A stretch of 64,000 nucleotides of DNA from Paralithodes platypus (GCA_032716605.1 CM064512.1:30772038-30836037), one strand, 5' to 3'; positions 1 to 11,725 are shown, counted from the first letter of the stretch. The notes: generated by a model from the letters alone, not told the origin. Program-made: numbers and translations.

Positions 1-431
1 CACACAGATTTTTGCCACCTTAACCATTACGGTTAAAGGTTTATGCACACGCCTACGACTTATTATCCATTCTCGAACACTGGATATTAATCTAATCATG
101 TTCATATTCCCAACCGCGCTATGGTAGGCCTAATGTTTAAGTGATAAAAGATAACAATACAGAAAATATCAGTTCTGCGACTCTTCTGGGCCAGTGAGCT
201 ACGGTATTGATAAGATGGGAAATCATGAGCGTCGATACAAGCACCAACTAGGAGCCAGATGTATGGTTCGAGTGAATGGAGACTAGCTAAATATATGTTT
301 GTATTCAATTAAGGAAGGAAATGTAACAATTAAAAGGCTTCATACGAGCCCAATTAATTCTTCTAAATACCACAGATCCTTCCTAATCTGCACAAACTTG
401 TGTAAATATAGCTGTAATAGGATAGAAAAAA
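1..431. other. Unassigned A/T-rich sequence
   Basis: I see no coding region, RNA gene or clear repeat here. Only very short open frames are present. It may hold the unrecognised upstream part of the adjacent CR1-like LINE or plain flank. Confidence 0.4.
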
Positions 432-2192
432 GAAATTATGAAATTAAGGTTGCCAATGACTCAAAAAAATAATCCTAAAGCTTTTTACCAACTATATAAA
501 TCCAAGGTTAGAGATGTAATTGGTCCCCTTCAAACTTCGATAGGAGAAATGACAGAAAATGATTTAGAAATGTGAAGTACATTAAATAGTCAATTTCTTT
601 CCGTTTTCACTAATGAAAATTTGGCACAGTTTCCAGAAGTCCGTAAGGTATATAGCGATAGTATAGAAAATAGGTTAAGTACGGTTACTATAAGTAGAAA
701 TGATGTGCTTAAGGAAATTGACAGACTGAAACCTCATAAATCGCCTGGTCCTGATGAGGTATAAGGTAGAGTATTAAAAGAATGTAGGGATGAGTTAAGT
801 TACCCATTAACATTTCTATTTAACAAGTCATTAGAGACAGGTATAGTTCCAGAAGCTTGGAAGCTTGCAAACGTAGTTCCGATCTTCAAAAAAGGTGACA
901 AATCAATAGCATCCAATTACCGTCCCATTAGTCTTACATCAATCATAGGAAAGCTACTAGAATCAATTATTGCTATTAAAATTAGAAACCACTTAGATAC
1001 ATTTAATTTAATAAATTCTTCTCGGCATGGATTTACTCAGGGACGTTCTTGCCTTACTAATTTGCTTAGTTTTGTCTCTGAGGTATATGAAGCAGTAGAT
1101 AATGACAAGTCATATGATATAATATATTTAGATTTCAGTAAAGCTTTCGACAGAGTCCCCCATAAGAGATTGATGAAAAAGGTTGAGGCGCATGGAATAG
1201 GTGGGGCGCTGTTGGGATGGATTAGGTCATGGCTAATTGGTAGGAAGCAGAGAGTCAGCATAAATGGTACGAAGTCAGAATGGGGAGCATTCAAAAGTGG
1301 TGTCCCCCAGGGATCTGTATTAGGTCCTCTGTTGTTTGTTATATACATAAATGGCCTTGATTTAGGTATAACTAGTAGGATAAGTAAATTTGCAGACGAT
1401 ACCAAAATGGGGAGAACAATTGATTCAGATAGAGATATAGAGTGCCTCCAAAGGAATCTAGACACCTTACACGAATGGTCAGTAAATTAGCAGATGAAGT
1501 TTAACATTGACAAATGCAAGGTATTAAAGATAGGGAAGATGCATACAAATGTTAAATATAAACTAGCTAATATGGAATTAGAAAACTCGAATTGTGAGAA
1601 AGATCTAGGTGTGTTTGTTAGCAATGATTTGAAGCCTAGAAAACAGTGTATAAACGTTCGAAACAAGGCAAACAGGATTCTCGGGTTCATCTCTAGGAGT
1701 GTGAGTAACAGAACTGCTGATGTTATCTTAAAACTTTACTTGTCATTAGTGAGACCCCATATGGATCATGCTGTTCAATATTGGTGTCCTTATTACAGAA
1801 TGGGCATAGATTCATTGGAGAGAGTACAACGTAGAATGACAAAAATGATCCATAATATTAGAAATCTTCCGTATAAAGAAAGGTTGAAGAAATTAGGCTT
1901 ACATTCGTTAGAGAGACGCAGAGTTAGAGGGGATATGATAGAGGTGTTCAAGTGGGTTAGTGGGATTAACAAAGGGGACATGACAAATGTACTAAAGCTC
2001 AGTGATAGCGAAAGAACTCGTACCAATGGTTTCAAATTAGATAAATTTCGTTTCAGAAAAGAGATAGGCAAATATTGGTTTGGTAACAGAGTTGTAGATG
2101 GGTGGAATGGACTACCAAGTGCTATAGTGGGATTAAAAATGGGAGGGAGCTTTAAGATAAAATTGGATAAGCATATGGATGAGAAGGGCTGA
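432..2192 (+). pseudogene. CR1-like LINE reverse transcriptase, 5'-truncated, with in-frame stops
   Basis: One frame reads through the C-terminal part of a CR1-type ORF2: the pre-RT linker (PKAFYQLY), SPGPDE, the VPIFKKGD and NYRPISL motifs, the palm DFSKAFDRVPH, GVPQGSVLGP, the FADDTK catalytic box, and the thumb and C-terminal segments (EKDLGV, LVRPHMDHAVQ, ERVQRRMTKM). The frame is kept for about 1.76 kb and broken by only three stops: TGA at 573, TAA at 762 and TAG at 1488. The last falls where relatives have tryptophan (WQMKFN), so it is probably TGG to TAG. The endonuclease domain is missing, which fits 5' truncation during target-primed reverse transcription. Not functional. CR1 assignment rests on motif spacing and the 3' tail. 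Confidence 0.85.
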
Positions 2193-2420
2193 GTGTGAAG
2201 GGGGATCAGCCGGGTTGGGCCAATCAGCGCTCTGCAGACCCCGTAATCCTGCGTTAATCTCTAACCGTTTTGGTAAGATGATCCTCAGGGTATTAGAGTG
2301 TTGAGCCTATAATTGGGCTTTGTTATTGGGGTTGTGTGGGACAGGGATCTGCCTTGCTTAGGCCAATCGGCTTTCTGCAGACTCCCACTTTCTTATGTTC
2401 TTATGTTATTATGTTCTTAA
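2193..2420 (+). repeat. CR1-like 3' UTR with terminal 8-bp repeats
   Basis: The non-coding tail after the RT contains two related stretches beginning GGCCAATC and ends at 2390-2420 in tandem copies of TTCTTATG. Short 8-bp terminal repeats in place of poly(A) are a known hallmark of CR1 LINEs, so this supports the classification and marks the element's 3' end. Confidence 0.7.
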
Positions 2421-3040
2421 TAAAACAAAACACAACCCCGATACGGAGAGGGTTAAATTATTCTCGGAGGGAGCCGTGTTCGCTGAGGCAGTTGAAAGAC
2501 GCCAAATATCCTCAAAGTAAGAAAATAACATGCATAGGGTGTAATGTAATGTCACACTAATGTGAGTGGCCGTGTGTCTGAGTTGACTAGTTACGAAATA
2601 TGAGTATAGAGAATAAACATGTAACCATATATTTATACATTTTAATATTCAATGAATTCAATATGGGAACCCGTTTTATGTGTGTCAATTATTTAATTCA
2701 TTAATATATACACTTTGACAGTGAAATACATGCTTACTCCAAACAGTGGGATATATGGGCTTAGATAATTATAACTGAATTGAAATATGATAATGCAAAA
2801 GTAAATTTAATTCTCAGTTGTAATTGACTTAAATAACATATATTGTTAATAAACTTCCATATTCGAATGGATTATCAAACTTTATATTGTTAGGTCTGTA
2901 TACAATGGCAAATATCCAATATATATGAAGTATGTAACGATATGATGTATAATTTTAGGAAGAATATTTGGAAAACATACATAAAAATACAATTAGGTCA
3001 CCTAGGGACCTAAACCTCCCCCCCTGCCCCAAATGACCAG
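2421..3040. other. AT-rich unassigned sequence
   Basis: AT-rich, no open frame with recognisable motifs. The last 40 bases are C-rich and lead into the RT fragment at 3041, so the 5' truncation point of that LINE probably lies near 3000. Confidence 0.4.
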
Positions 3041-3699
3041 ATGCGCCAACCTTTAGTTGTCACGAAGGAGCAGGTGGTTGCCGCAGTGACTTCATTCCCA
3101 GCAGGCTCAGCCGCGGGCCCAGATGGTATCCGACCCGCCCACCTCAAAGGCCTCTTGGGTCAGGGATCAGGAGCTGCTGGGGAGGCACTCTTGGAAACCC
3201 TCACCAAATTCATCAACATGGTTTTAAGAGGGGAAGTACCTGACTGTGCCACACCCCTATTTTTTGGGGCATCACTCTGTGCACTGGCAAAAAAAGATGG
3301 CGGTATGCGCCCAATAGCAGCAGGGAACACCTTCCGCCGCCTTGCCACAAAGGTGGGTTTGAAACCACTCTCGAATGGCCTAGGTCAACACTTAAGACCA
3401 GTTCAACTAGGTTTCGGAACTCCAGGGGTGTGTGAAGCTGCTGTACACGCAACCCGCACCTACCTCAGCCAAGCCCAAGAAAAACGAGTGCTTCTAAAGA
3501 TTGACATGCGGAACGCATTCAACAGCATTCGCAGGGATGTCTTCCTCCGTGCAGCTCAAGAACACATGCCCACTCTGTACCCCCTACTTTGGCAGGCTTA
3601 TTCCAAACCTTCAATCCTGATGTTTGGCGAGACGGTAATCCCATCAGCGACCGGGTTACAGCAGGGAGATCCAGGTGGTCCTGCTCTTTTCTCCCTAGG
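3041..3699 (+). pseudogene. RLE-type LINE, RT domain, first part (split by LINE-A)
   Basis: Reverse transcriptase fingers and palm of a non-LTR element: AGSAAGPDGIRP, FFGASLCALAKKDGG, RPIAAGN, KIDMRNAFNSIRR (first palm aspartate) and TGLQQGDPGGPALFSL. The frame stays open up to the insertion and continues without shift in the part from 7055 once the inserted LINE and its duplicated TAGG are set aside. Together the two parts give about 737 codons with no stop. The N-terminal zinc-finger/Myb region is absent, so the element is 5'-truncated. The endonuclease in the second part places it among R2/NeSL/Utopia-like LINEs; the exact clade is not certain. Confidence 0.8.
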
Positions 3700-6600
3700 T
3701 AGTAGGGGTAGGCAGCCCCGCCCAGGGAAGTACTACCGCCAAGGTTTCGGGAGATTCAGGGAATAGCCTGAATTCCATTTTCTCTCCCAGGCCTTGGTAG
3801 CTGGATACATATCTTTCTGCCTCACACATCAGGGGTATCAGGAAAACCCTCTTTATATAACATACACATCCAATTTCACGACATTGCCCTACATTGCTAT
3901 CCTCTATCCATAAAACACTACTCTTCCCACTACGTATCATACATGTAACACCTATACCTTACCCAATAAATATGGCAGTACAATTGTTAAGAGCAAACCT
4001 GGTGGTCCCTCGGATATCCACCCCCGGCAGGGTTGGGTCATTGACACAGGGCCCTCCCGGTCGTCATCATGCGACTGTGTCAAGAGCATTGCAACGTCCC
4101 AAAGCTGCTCGTCGGTGCAGCTTTTTCTTTAGCAATATAAGGGGACTTCACTCTAACATCAATTCTGTACACCAATTTCTTCAAGCAGAATCCCCTACTC
4201 TCCTTTTTTTGACAGAGACTCAAGTAACATCCACATCTGACACGTCTAGATTTAATTTTCCAGGTTATCAACTGCTCCAAAATTTCAGACCTAAAGGAGG
4301 TGTATGTTGCTTCGCAAAATCTGAAATTGCCCTGGAGGAGGTTACTAGATTCAATTGTCCCTATTTTGATTATTCTATATACAAATTAATTTCTGCTGGT
4401 AAATGTAAATACATATGTTGCATCTACCGTTCCCCAAATACTCCTCCAGAGCAAAGTCTTTTTGATTCTCTGTCCTCACAACTCAGTGTCCTCAACTTAA
4501 ATGCTTCTTCTGAAATCACTGTGTTGGGTGATTTTAATGTCCATAATGTTGAATGGCTTACTCATTCAGCCAGGACTGATGATGCTGGTCTTGAATGTGA
4601 GCTATTTGCAGACTCATTTAATCTCACTCAACTAGTCAACCAACCCACCCGTGTACCAGATAATCCTAATCATAATTCCCACCTACTGGACTTATTTTTA
4701 ACAACCAATTCAGAAAATTATGATGTTACAGTGAGGTCCCCGCTTGGATCTTCTGATCACTGTCTGATACAGGCCACCTGTCTATCACCTACCACACCTT
4801 CCCACTCTGAACCTGTTTTGGTGACTAAATGGCATTACGATAGGGCAGACTGGGAGGGTCTTCAAGGTTTCTTTATTGATATTCCCTGGACCTCTTTCTT
4901 TTCTAATGATGCACACTCCACCTTGAGCCACATACAAGATTTTGTAAAAATTGGAATGGAAACTTTTATTCCTCATCAAAAGTACAGTAAAAGATCTAAT
5001 TCACCTAAATGGTTTGACCATAATTGTGCTAGAGTAACTGAACAAAAAGCAATAGCCTACAATGCATACACAAGATCAAAAACACATGAAGCCTTTAATT
5101 ACTTTAGAAACATCAGAAATCATGCCAAAACTGTATTAAACCTAACTAAATCAAACTTTCTCCACAAGCAGGCAAATAAACTTCTAAATAATCCAAATGA
5201 TAACAAAATATTTTGGTCTACTCTTAACTTATTTAAATCCAACTTCACTACTGCTTCATCCATTCCACCATTAAAATCTCTGACTGGCAATCTTGTAAGT
5301 GACCCACGAGGTAAAGCTAACCTTCTTGCGGATATTTTCTCCACCAACTCAACCTTAGATGAAATAAATCAAGATGTCCCTGTACTTAATTTTAATTCGC
5401 CTGAAATTCCCTCACTTAAGATCCACACCAGACATGTCAAAACTATTTTGCAGAATCTCTCGGTAGATAAGGCTCCTGGTCCAGATGAAATTCCTCCAAT
5501 AGTACTTAAGAATTGCTCCTTGGTGCTCGCTCCTGTATTGGCAAAAAATTTCCGTCTGTGTACTCATACCTCATGCTTCCCAGTACCCTGGAAAGAAGCA
5601 AACATCCATCCAGTTCCTAAAAAAGGTGCCTCTTCAGATCCATCAAACTACAGACCAATAGCTATTACTTCCACTCTTGGTAAAGTCTTTGAAATTATAT
5701 TAAATAATCACATAATTAAGCATCTTGAGAATAATAAATTAATCAGTGATAGGCAATATGGTTTTAGACGATGTCGATCAACTGCAGACATGCTTTGCCT
5801 TCTTACGCATCAAATCAACCAAGCTACAGACCAACATGGTGAAACACATACAATAGCACTGGATATATCAAAGGCATTTGATAGAGTCTGGCATCAATCC
5901 TTATTGTCGAAGATGTAACACTACGGCCTTGCATCATTAGTTCCACTAATTTCTTCTTATCTTCATAACAGAAAAATACGTGTAATGGTAGATGGCCTTT
6001 ATTCTCAATTTCATTCAATAAATGCTGGTGTTCCCCAGGGATCAGTTTTGGCCCCAATTCTGTTCCTCATTCATATCAATGATCTCATATCTACCACTCA
6101 TAATCCAATACATTCCTATGCAGATGACTCAACACTCCACAGTTCCTTCACATTTACCAATTCTTTCACCCAACCCGATCTTATAAATTCAAAAATAAGC
6201 ACTGCAATTTCTCTGAACCAGGACCTTTCTAGAATTAATGGATGGGGAAAAAAGAATCTAGTTTCCTTTAATGCACAGAAAACCAAGTACATTCAATTTT
6301 CTAACCGACAGAATCTCACTGACTCCCATATATTTTTTAATGATGTAAATATTCCCACTTCCCCTAGTATTGACATTCTCGGTGTAACATTAACTACTAA
6401 CTTGAGCTGGACACATTATGTTAGAAGCATTGCTAAGAATGCCTCTAAAAAACTGGGACTCCTGTACAGAGTTCGAGAATTCTTCACTGACGAGCAGTTG
6501 GCCGTGATATATAAAAGTCATGTGCGTTCTCAGATGGATTACTGTTCACCTCTGTGGGGTGGAAGTGGAGTGGTTGCATTGAGGCAGTTGGACAAAATTC

Positions 6601-7019
6601 AAAATAAAGCTATTAGATTAATCAATAACCCTGCAATCACACAGGACCTTCCTACATTATCCATACGAAGAAACGTTGCATCCCTTGCATTATTCTACAG
6701 ATATTTTCACAGCAAATGTTCCGAGGAACTTGCTTCAATTGTGCCGCCTCTCCACATCTTTCCCCGTAGAACTAGGGCAGCTGAGAACGCCCATGAATTT
6801 ACACTTTCTCCTCCACAATGCAGGACTTCTGTTTATCAGAATTCATTTATCCCCAGAGCTACTACTCTTTGGAATTCACTTCCCTCGAATTGCTTTCCAC
6901 AAACTTACAATCTACAAATGTTTAAATCCAGTTGTTACAAACATTTTATGAATGGAGGATGCCTCTAGGCACATGGACCTTTTTGTTTAATCTGTGTTTT
7001 TCCTTCCTCCGTTCATTGT

Positions 7020-7050
<31 letters not shown>
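3700..7050 (+). mobile_element. LINE-A copy 1, near full length, inserted in the RLE LINE
   Basis: A 3.35-kb non-LTR element with a poly(A) tail at 7026-7050 and a 4-bp target-site duplication, TAGG, at 3696-3699 and 7051-7054. The 5' end is rich in TAGTAGGGGTAGG-like repeats. A second copy on the minus strand (11,647-15,507) starts in the same 5' motif, so both look full length. A third, heavily truncated copy lies at 18,340-18,835. The unit has one long ORF (APE endonuclease plus RT) and only about 270 bp of leader, with no ORF1. Confidence 0.85.
3972..6968 (+). pseudogene. LINE-A ORF2: APE endonuclease-reverse transcriptase, one nonsense codon
   Basis: The frame opens at ATG 3972 and runs 998 codons. 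The N-terminal APE-type endonuclease shows FFFSNIRGLHSN, the catalytic TET (FLTETQ), GDFNVHN and the GSSDHC box. RT motifs follow: APGPDEIPP, PVPKKGA, NYRPIAITS, QYGFRR, ALDISKAFDRVWH, AGVPQGSVLAP and SYADDST. The C-terminal region has LGVTL, SQMDYCSPLWGG and TTLWNSLP. The only defect is TAA at 5916-5918 where copy 2 has serine (TCA to TAA). This enzyme would nick DNA and copy its RNA in place. It belongs to the Jockey/CR1 group of APE LINEs; I cannot fix the clade by eye. Very recent inactivation or a near-active lineage is likely. Confidence 0.85.
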
Positions 7051-7054
7051 TAGG

Positions 7055-8609
7055 GGTGGATGCAGCATCTAACAAAGTAAGGTCAGAACTGAATGTATGG
7101 TACCTGGACGATGCAACCTTGGGTGGGTCAGTAGAGAACGTTCTAACCGACCTAAATAACATCGTAACTGACCTCGGCCAGGCTGGGCTAGTGATAAATG
7201 ACACCAAATGTGAACTTGTCCTCCTCAACCACACACGTGAACAAGGAGAAGAGACTCAGGCCCTGTTTCGAGACATATTGCCAGATGTAAAGATCCTTCA
7301 GGAGCACCAGCAAACCCTATTAGGTTCCCCACTAACTCTGGCAGCAATCCCACCAGCACTTCAAGTTAAAAAGGAGGAGCTTCAACGTCTCGTGAGTCGC
7401 CTGATACACATCGATGCCCACTCAGCTCTGGCCCTGCTCAAGAACTGTTTCTCCATCCCAAAACTCCAATACCTCCTGCGCACATCGATGACTTACACGA
7501 ACAATGGTGGCCTCCAAGAATTAGACAGCATAATCCGAGAAGCAGTGACCAGCATCACCAACGTGGAATTTAAAGAACGGGCCTGGACACAAGCCACCCT
7601 TCCTGTCCGCCTCGGGGGCTTGGGCATACGGAGAGCCTCGGATATTGCCTCCCCAGCCTTTATCTCTTCCCTCATCGCGACCAACGACCTTGTAGTGTCC
7701 ATCCTTCCTTCTCAACCCGGAATGACACTTAATGGTGACGTTACAGCAGCGATTAACACCTGGAAGGGAAGTACAGGAGTAGAGGAGGAGCCTCAGGGTA
7801 CCTCCAGGAGCAAGCAGAAAGCGTGGGATACCATCTCGGTGAAGAAAACTCAAGAAAATCTCCTAACCAATGCAGACCAGGTTGCAAAAGCACGCCTCCA
7901 GGCAGCCGCCCGTTCGGAGAGTGGCTTGTGGTTACACGCCATCCCCATCCCACCTCTTGGAACTCACTTGGATGCTGAAGCGCTCCGGGGTGCCATCGCG
8001 CTCAGAGTGGGTGCGGCAGTTTGTCACCCACACACTTGCAAGTGTGGTCGGGGGATGGATGCTCAAGGTCACCATGCCTTGTCATGTAATTACAACGCAG
8101 GCCGCCTGCCAAGACACTCTGCACTAAATGATGTCATAAAACGGGCCCTGCAGAGTGCTAACCGTGCATCAATCCTCGAACCACATGGACTTCACAGAGA
8201 TGACGGCAAACGGCCAAATGGGATGACCACTTTCCCTTACAAGAATGGCCGGTGCCTCGTGTGGGATGCCACATGTGTTGACACTTTCTCCACAACCAAC
8301 ATCGCCAGAAACGCCCAGATAGCCGAAAATAAAAAGCGAGAAAAATATCAAGACATCGCCAGAAATCATCAGTTCGAGCCCCTGGCATTCGAAACTTCAG
8401 GAGTCTTCGGCCCTACCACCCTTAAGATGGTGAATGAAATAGGCCGTAAAATCAGAGAAGTTTCAGGAGAACCCCGGGAAACCCTCTGGCTCAAGCAAAG
8501 ACTAGGGATGGCTATCCTCCGGGGCAATGCCACCAGCGTCATGAGCTCAGTTCGACAGGACTGGGTCATGCCACTGTGTGAGGCCCGGGCAGGAGTGGTT
8601 TATCCGTAG
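7055..8609 (+). pseudogene. RLE-type LINE: RT catalytic box, CCHC and restriction-like endonuclease
   Basis: Continues the frame of 3041-3699. It starts before the RT catalytic box LNVWYLDDATLGG and covers the thumb (INDTKCELV) and an alpha-helical linker. Next comes a zinc motif of the form C-x-C-x7-H-x4-C (CKCGRGMDAQGHHALSC) and a restriction-like endonuclease with KRPNG, LVWDATCVDTF and a downstream K/E-rich helix. The CCHC-RLE tail is characteristic of R2, R4, NeSL and Utopia-type LINEs, which cleave specific sites. The expected RPDG aspartate is asparagine here (AAT at 8217-8219), so the nuclease may be inactive. Ends at TAG 8607-8609. The intact frame suggests recent decay or a young copy. 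Confidence 0.8.
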
Positions 8610-9429
8610 TCTTTCCACAGTAGGGTAAAACAAAACATAAACTTTATTTGTATGTAACATGTGTGATGCACATAAATAAAAGGGGATGTGTCGGATGGTT
8701 GAAAGCCACAGTTGCTCGCGCGTTTGGGGCTAGCAACACGTATTATGAAAAACATGTATCCTCCTTCATTCACTGTACCCCCCTTCACTCACTCAACGCC
8801 ACAATTTGCCGGAGGATAACAGGTTTTTCACAATACGTAGACGGAGGTCTTTTTAAAAAAAAAAAATTATTCGATGAGACAGAGAGAGAAATAAAGAACG
8901 GCTTATAGACGTGAACAAGAACGAAAGAGGTAGAGGGGGAAGGGAGGGCTTGGCTGAGGGAGGGTGGTATAGTGGGGATGGAGTTGGGGGACGGGGGGTT
9001 ACCAATGTTACCAACACAATTCGCGGATCCCTCTCAGGCAGGTGTAGCAGGACTTATGTCCACAATAGTACATGTGGTAGAAATATGAAAGCCATAGGTG
9101 CAGTCGTTTCGCTGCTACGATTTTTTTTCTCGGCAAGTCCGTATATATATGGACCTTGCACTGGGCGTGACAAGACCCTAGTCATATATATACGGACCTG
9201 GCACTCAGGGGGATTTTAATGCTGGTTCGCTATCACTTGCCAGGAAGCTATCGATACTTGGATGGGGATAAACGTCTTAAACCAGTTGGCTGAATGGGGC
9301 TGAATGGATACAAACCAGAGAAAGAGAGAAAAGGAGAGCAAGAGAAAAACAAAAACAGGTGAATCCCCCACGAGAGGTGCATAGAAAAAAGGGTTGACAC
9401 GTTCACTATAGGCCTAATCATTTTTGTTT
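8610..9429. other. Flank/3' UTR region without clear genes
   Basis: No recognisable coding region. The first part is presumably 3' UTR of the RLE LINE, but I cannot see its end. At 9139-9212 two TATA-rich segments, each next to a GGACCT(T/G)GCACT motif, form a short inverted/direct repeat pair. A G-rich stretch lies at about 8930-9000. Confidence 0.4.
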
Positions 9430-9870
9430 ACCCACCTCGCCGAAGGTGCTCTTTGGCCTCGGCTGGTGTGTCTTGAGCATTCCGCGACGTCGCAAGGCCC
9501 TTCGCATGCCTTCTGCTGCCTCGTGCAGAGTGTACCCCTGGCGGGTACAGCCTCGGCGAGTATTAATCCGCACGGCGGCGATTAATCGACGAGGAAACCG
9601 CCGATGACTCTTGTGCATCGTCGATGTTCTCAGACCATCTGAGAGCATCGGCGAGCTGCCATGCAGCGTTGCAAAGATTTTTTTTGTGAGAAACCCTCCG
9701 CGATGTCTCGCCGATGTCGTCGATGATCCCCGAGGGCCTCGCGGATTATTCTGCAATGATTGACGAGGCTTGCGAGGGCAACGAACCCTCGTGAGTCCTC
9801 GTCCCAAATTTCAAACAAACCGAACATTGGCCACGCCCCGCGAGGGTCTACGCGAGGCCAGGCGATGCAT
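9430..9870. other. CpG-dense segment with many CCTCG/CGAGG words
   Basis: Unlike the AT-rich surroundings, this stretch is CpG rich and packed with CCTCG, CGAGG, GCCGATG and CGATG words on both strands, giving numerous short dyads. Open frames cross it on both strands but none has a recognisable domain. It could be an old transposon end, a structured non-coding unit or a decayed CpG island. Confidence 0.35.
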
Positions 9871-9959
9871 GAGATTATGATGCGAGGGTATAAGTTTATT
9901 ATCCGACATGTCACGAATATGGGTGTCGCCGGTGAAAATCGTATGAAGTCGCACATGTG

Positions 9960-10169
9960 TGAAATGGGCATAAGAGGGTGTACGAGAGCGAGGTGGAGGG
10001 TCAGAGAGGGAGAGGTAGACCGAATGAGAGGTGGAAGAATGGAGTGAGTAAGTACATGAACGAAGGTGGTGCTGGTTGGGGGGAGGGGCGTCGACTGACT
10101 GGGGACAGAGGTGCATGGGGGCAGTTCGTTCGTGGCCAGCCCTTCGGGGATCACGGCGTCAGGCAATAG
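9960..10169 (+). pseudogene. LINE reverse transcriptase C-terminal fragment
   Basis: The frame ending at TAG 10,167-10,169 reads VYESEVEG, then RGRGRPNERWKNGVSKYMN and later LTGDRGAWGQFV. The RGRP-x2-RW-x-(D/N)-V pattern followed by an RDR-x-W-like box is the usual extreme C-terminus of many LINE RTs, where it precedes the stop. Only this tail is recognisable; the rest is missing or too diverged. Family not assigned. Confidence 0.5.
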
Positions 10170-10315
10170 ATAGATAGAATAAGAGGCAAGTCTGTAGAGC
10201 TGTCAAAATTTGATATTTATTATCATATATCGTATTACATAAACATTATATGCATATCACAACACTATGTCTATTACAACTATGTCTATGTCTATCACTA
10301 GTTGGAGAGCTATCG
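10170..10315. repeat. Short imperfect tandem repeats
   Basis: Contains TATGTCTAT-type repeats (about 10,266-10,297) and two copies of a unit with TAGTTGGAGAGCT (about 10,300-10,330) running into the end of the P-element-like gene. Simple-sequence DNA with no coding signal. Confidence 0.45.
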
Positions 10316-10954
10316 CTAGTTGGAGAGCTTTTCTTGCCTCCTGAGGCATCCCACAGCCTTTTCTTTGTCACTTACACTGAGGACATGAGCTTTCAATAGG
10401 ATGTTAGCTAAAGTAGTACATGCAGCATTACTACTAGATACAGGTGCATCTACACAGGATAACAGCTCAGCAAAATGAAAGCGGCAACGCATTTTAGTCT
10501 TGTCATGCAAATTATAGGCATTATGTACAAAAAAAACGGTTGAAATAGTCGGCACACTCAGTCCACTTCTATTCAAATTATCTAGGAACTCAGATGACAC
10601 CTCGTTACCATCATCATCAATGATCTCCTCCATACTAGTGCTATCACCATATTTATGAACAAGGTGTCCGGCCAAATAAACAACTTTATGCTTAAGGGTA
10701 TCATCAGACCTCAAGAGTTCCTGAGTGTCTTGAGGAGTGATCTCGTCAATGAGTTCACTTCGCTCATCTGGATTTATGGAAGTAGTAGAATTCTTGTCGC
10801 AATCAAGCACACAAGAACTAGATTCGGGCATAATGTCATGCTTAATGTGTGTGCAAATTTGCAATTTTAGCTGCAGCCATAATGTCAACTACGTCAATGT
10901 AGAAGTTTCCACCGCTTCTTTGCCTGGCTTGGCCGAAAAACTTTTCCAAGGCTT
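10316..10954 (-). pseudogene. P-element-like transposase, C-terminal part (split by the LTR element)
   Basis: On the minus strand the part next to the LTR reads LEKFFGQARQRSGGNFYID, then IMAAAKIANLH. After a frameshift near 10,880 come KHDIMPESS, VVYLAGHLVHKYG, FHFAELLS and a C-terminal lysine-rich end. These match the C-terminal region of P-element/THAP9-type transposases, which carry a conserved LE-x-FFG-x-(I/A)R motif and a (V/I)-x-Y-(V/L)AG box. The upstream half of the same protein lies at 24,611-24,760, on the far side of the LTR element, and the two join at the duplicated GCTT. A remnant transposon is likelier than a domesticated gene because the frame is broken. Confidence 0.65.
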
Positions 10955-11725
10955 TGTTACACTGGCCAGCTTGCCAGAATGCACTCGTAACTCGCTAGCG
11001 CTCGCCAGGGCAGTGAAATGGGCTCCAACAATCGTAGAACGATGTTCTTTCTTTCATAGAGTTCATGTTGTCACAGACAGATCAGTGGTGGTCTTTATTC
11101 TTGTCTGTGACACTTAGAAGTATTTTATATCATTGATAGAGTATAAGATGCATTGTGTGAGGTTGTAAGGAGAAAGAGAGCGAGCAGTGAGGTGGTAATA
11201 TGTGCGTGTGTATGTACGTGTGCCTCCCCTCGCTCGGAGGAGTTTCCCACGCTCCTGATTGGCCGGTGGGCCTGCCGCATCATATGACGCCTGCTCCTCA
11301 TGACATAGTCGTCTGTGATTGGGTGCCGCTGCCTTTGTTAGTGCTGGGGGGCTCCTGCCCGCATTTCTCCAGCAGAGCTTGGCACAGCGTGCTTGGTCCT
11401 ACATGTCCTTTGCAATCTGTCCCCCCATCTAACCCCCTGTACTACTATCTCTCTCTCTGAACTTCTTCTTTTTCATACTTCCATCTTTATTCAATTACTT
11501 ATCCCTTCTGGTTCTGCATACGACTTCCATAGTCGGCCAGTCGTATTACCAGCACCAGCTCTCACTTTTATGTTTGCACTAGCTTTAGGGATTAGTAGAG
11601 TCATAGTCATATGGTAGCCTAGTGTTGGGGTGCTTCTAATTATTGACTTTTTTTTTTTTTTTTTTTTTAAAGAGACAATGAATGGAGGAAGGAAAAACAC
11701 AGACACAACAAAAAGGTCCATGTGC

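Noticed and set aside
9418..10166. Long minus-strand frames over the CpG-rich region
   Set aside because: Frames exist on both strands, as expected for GC-rich DNA, and none shows a domain.
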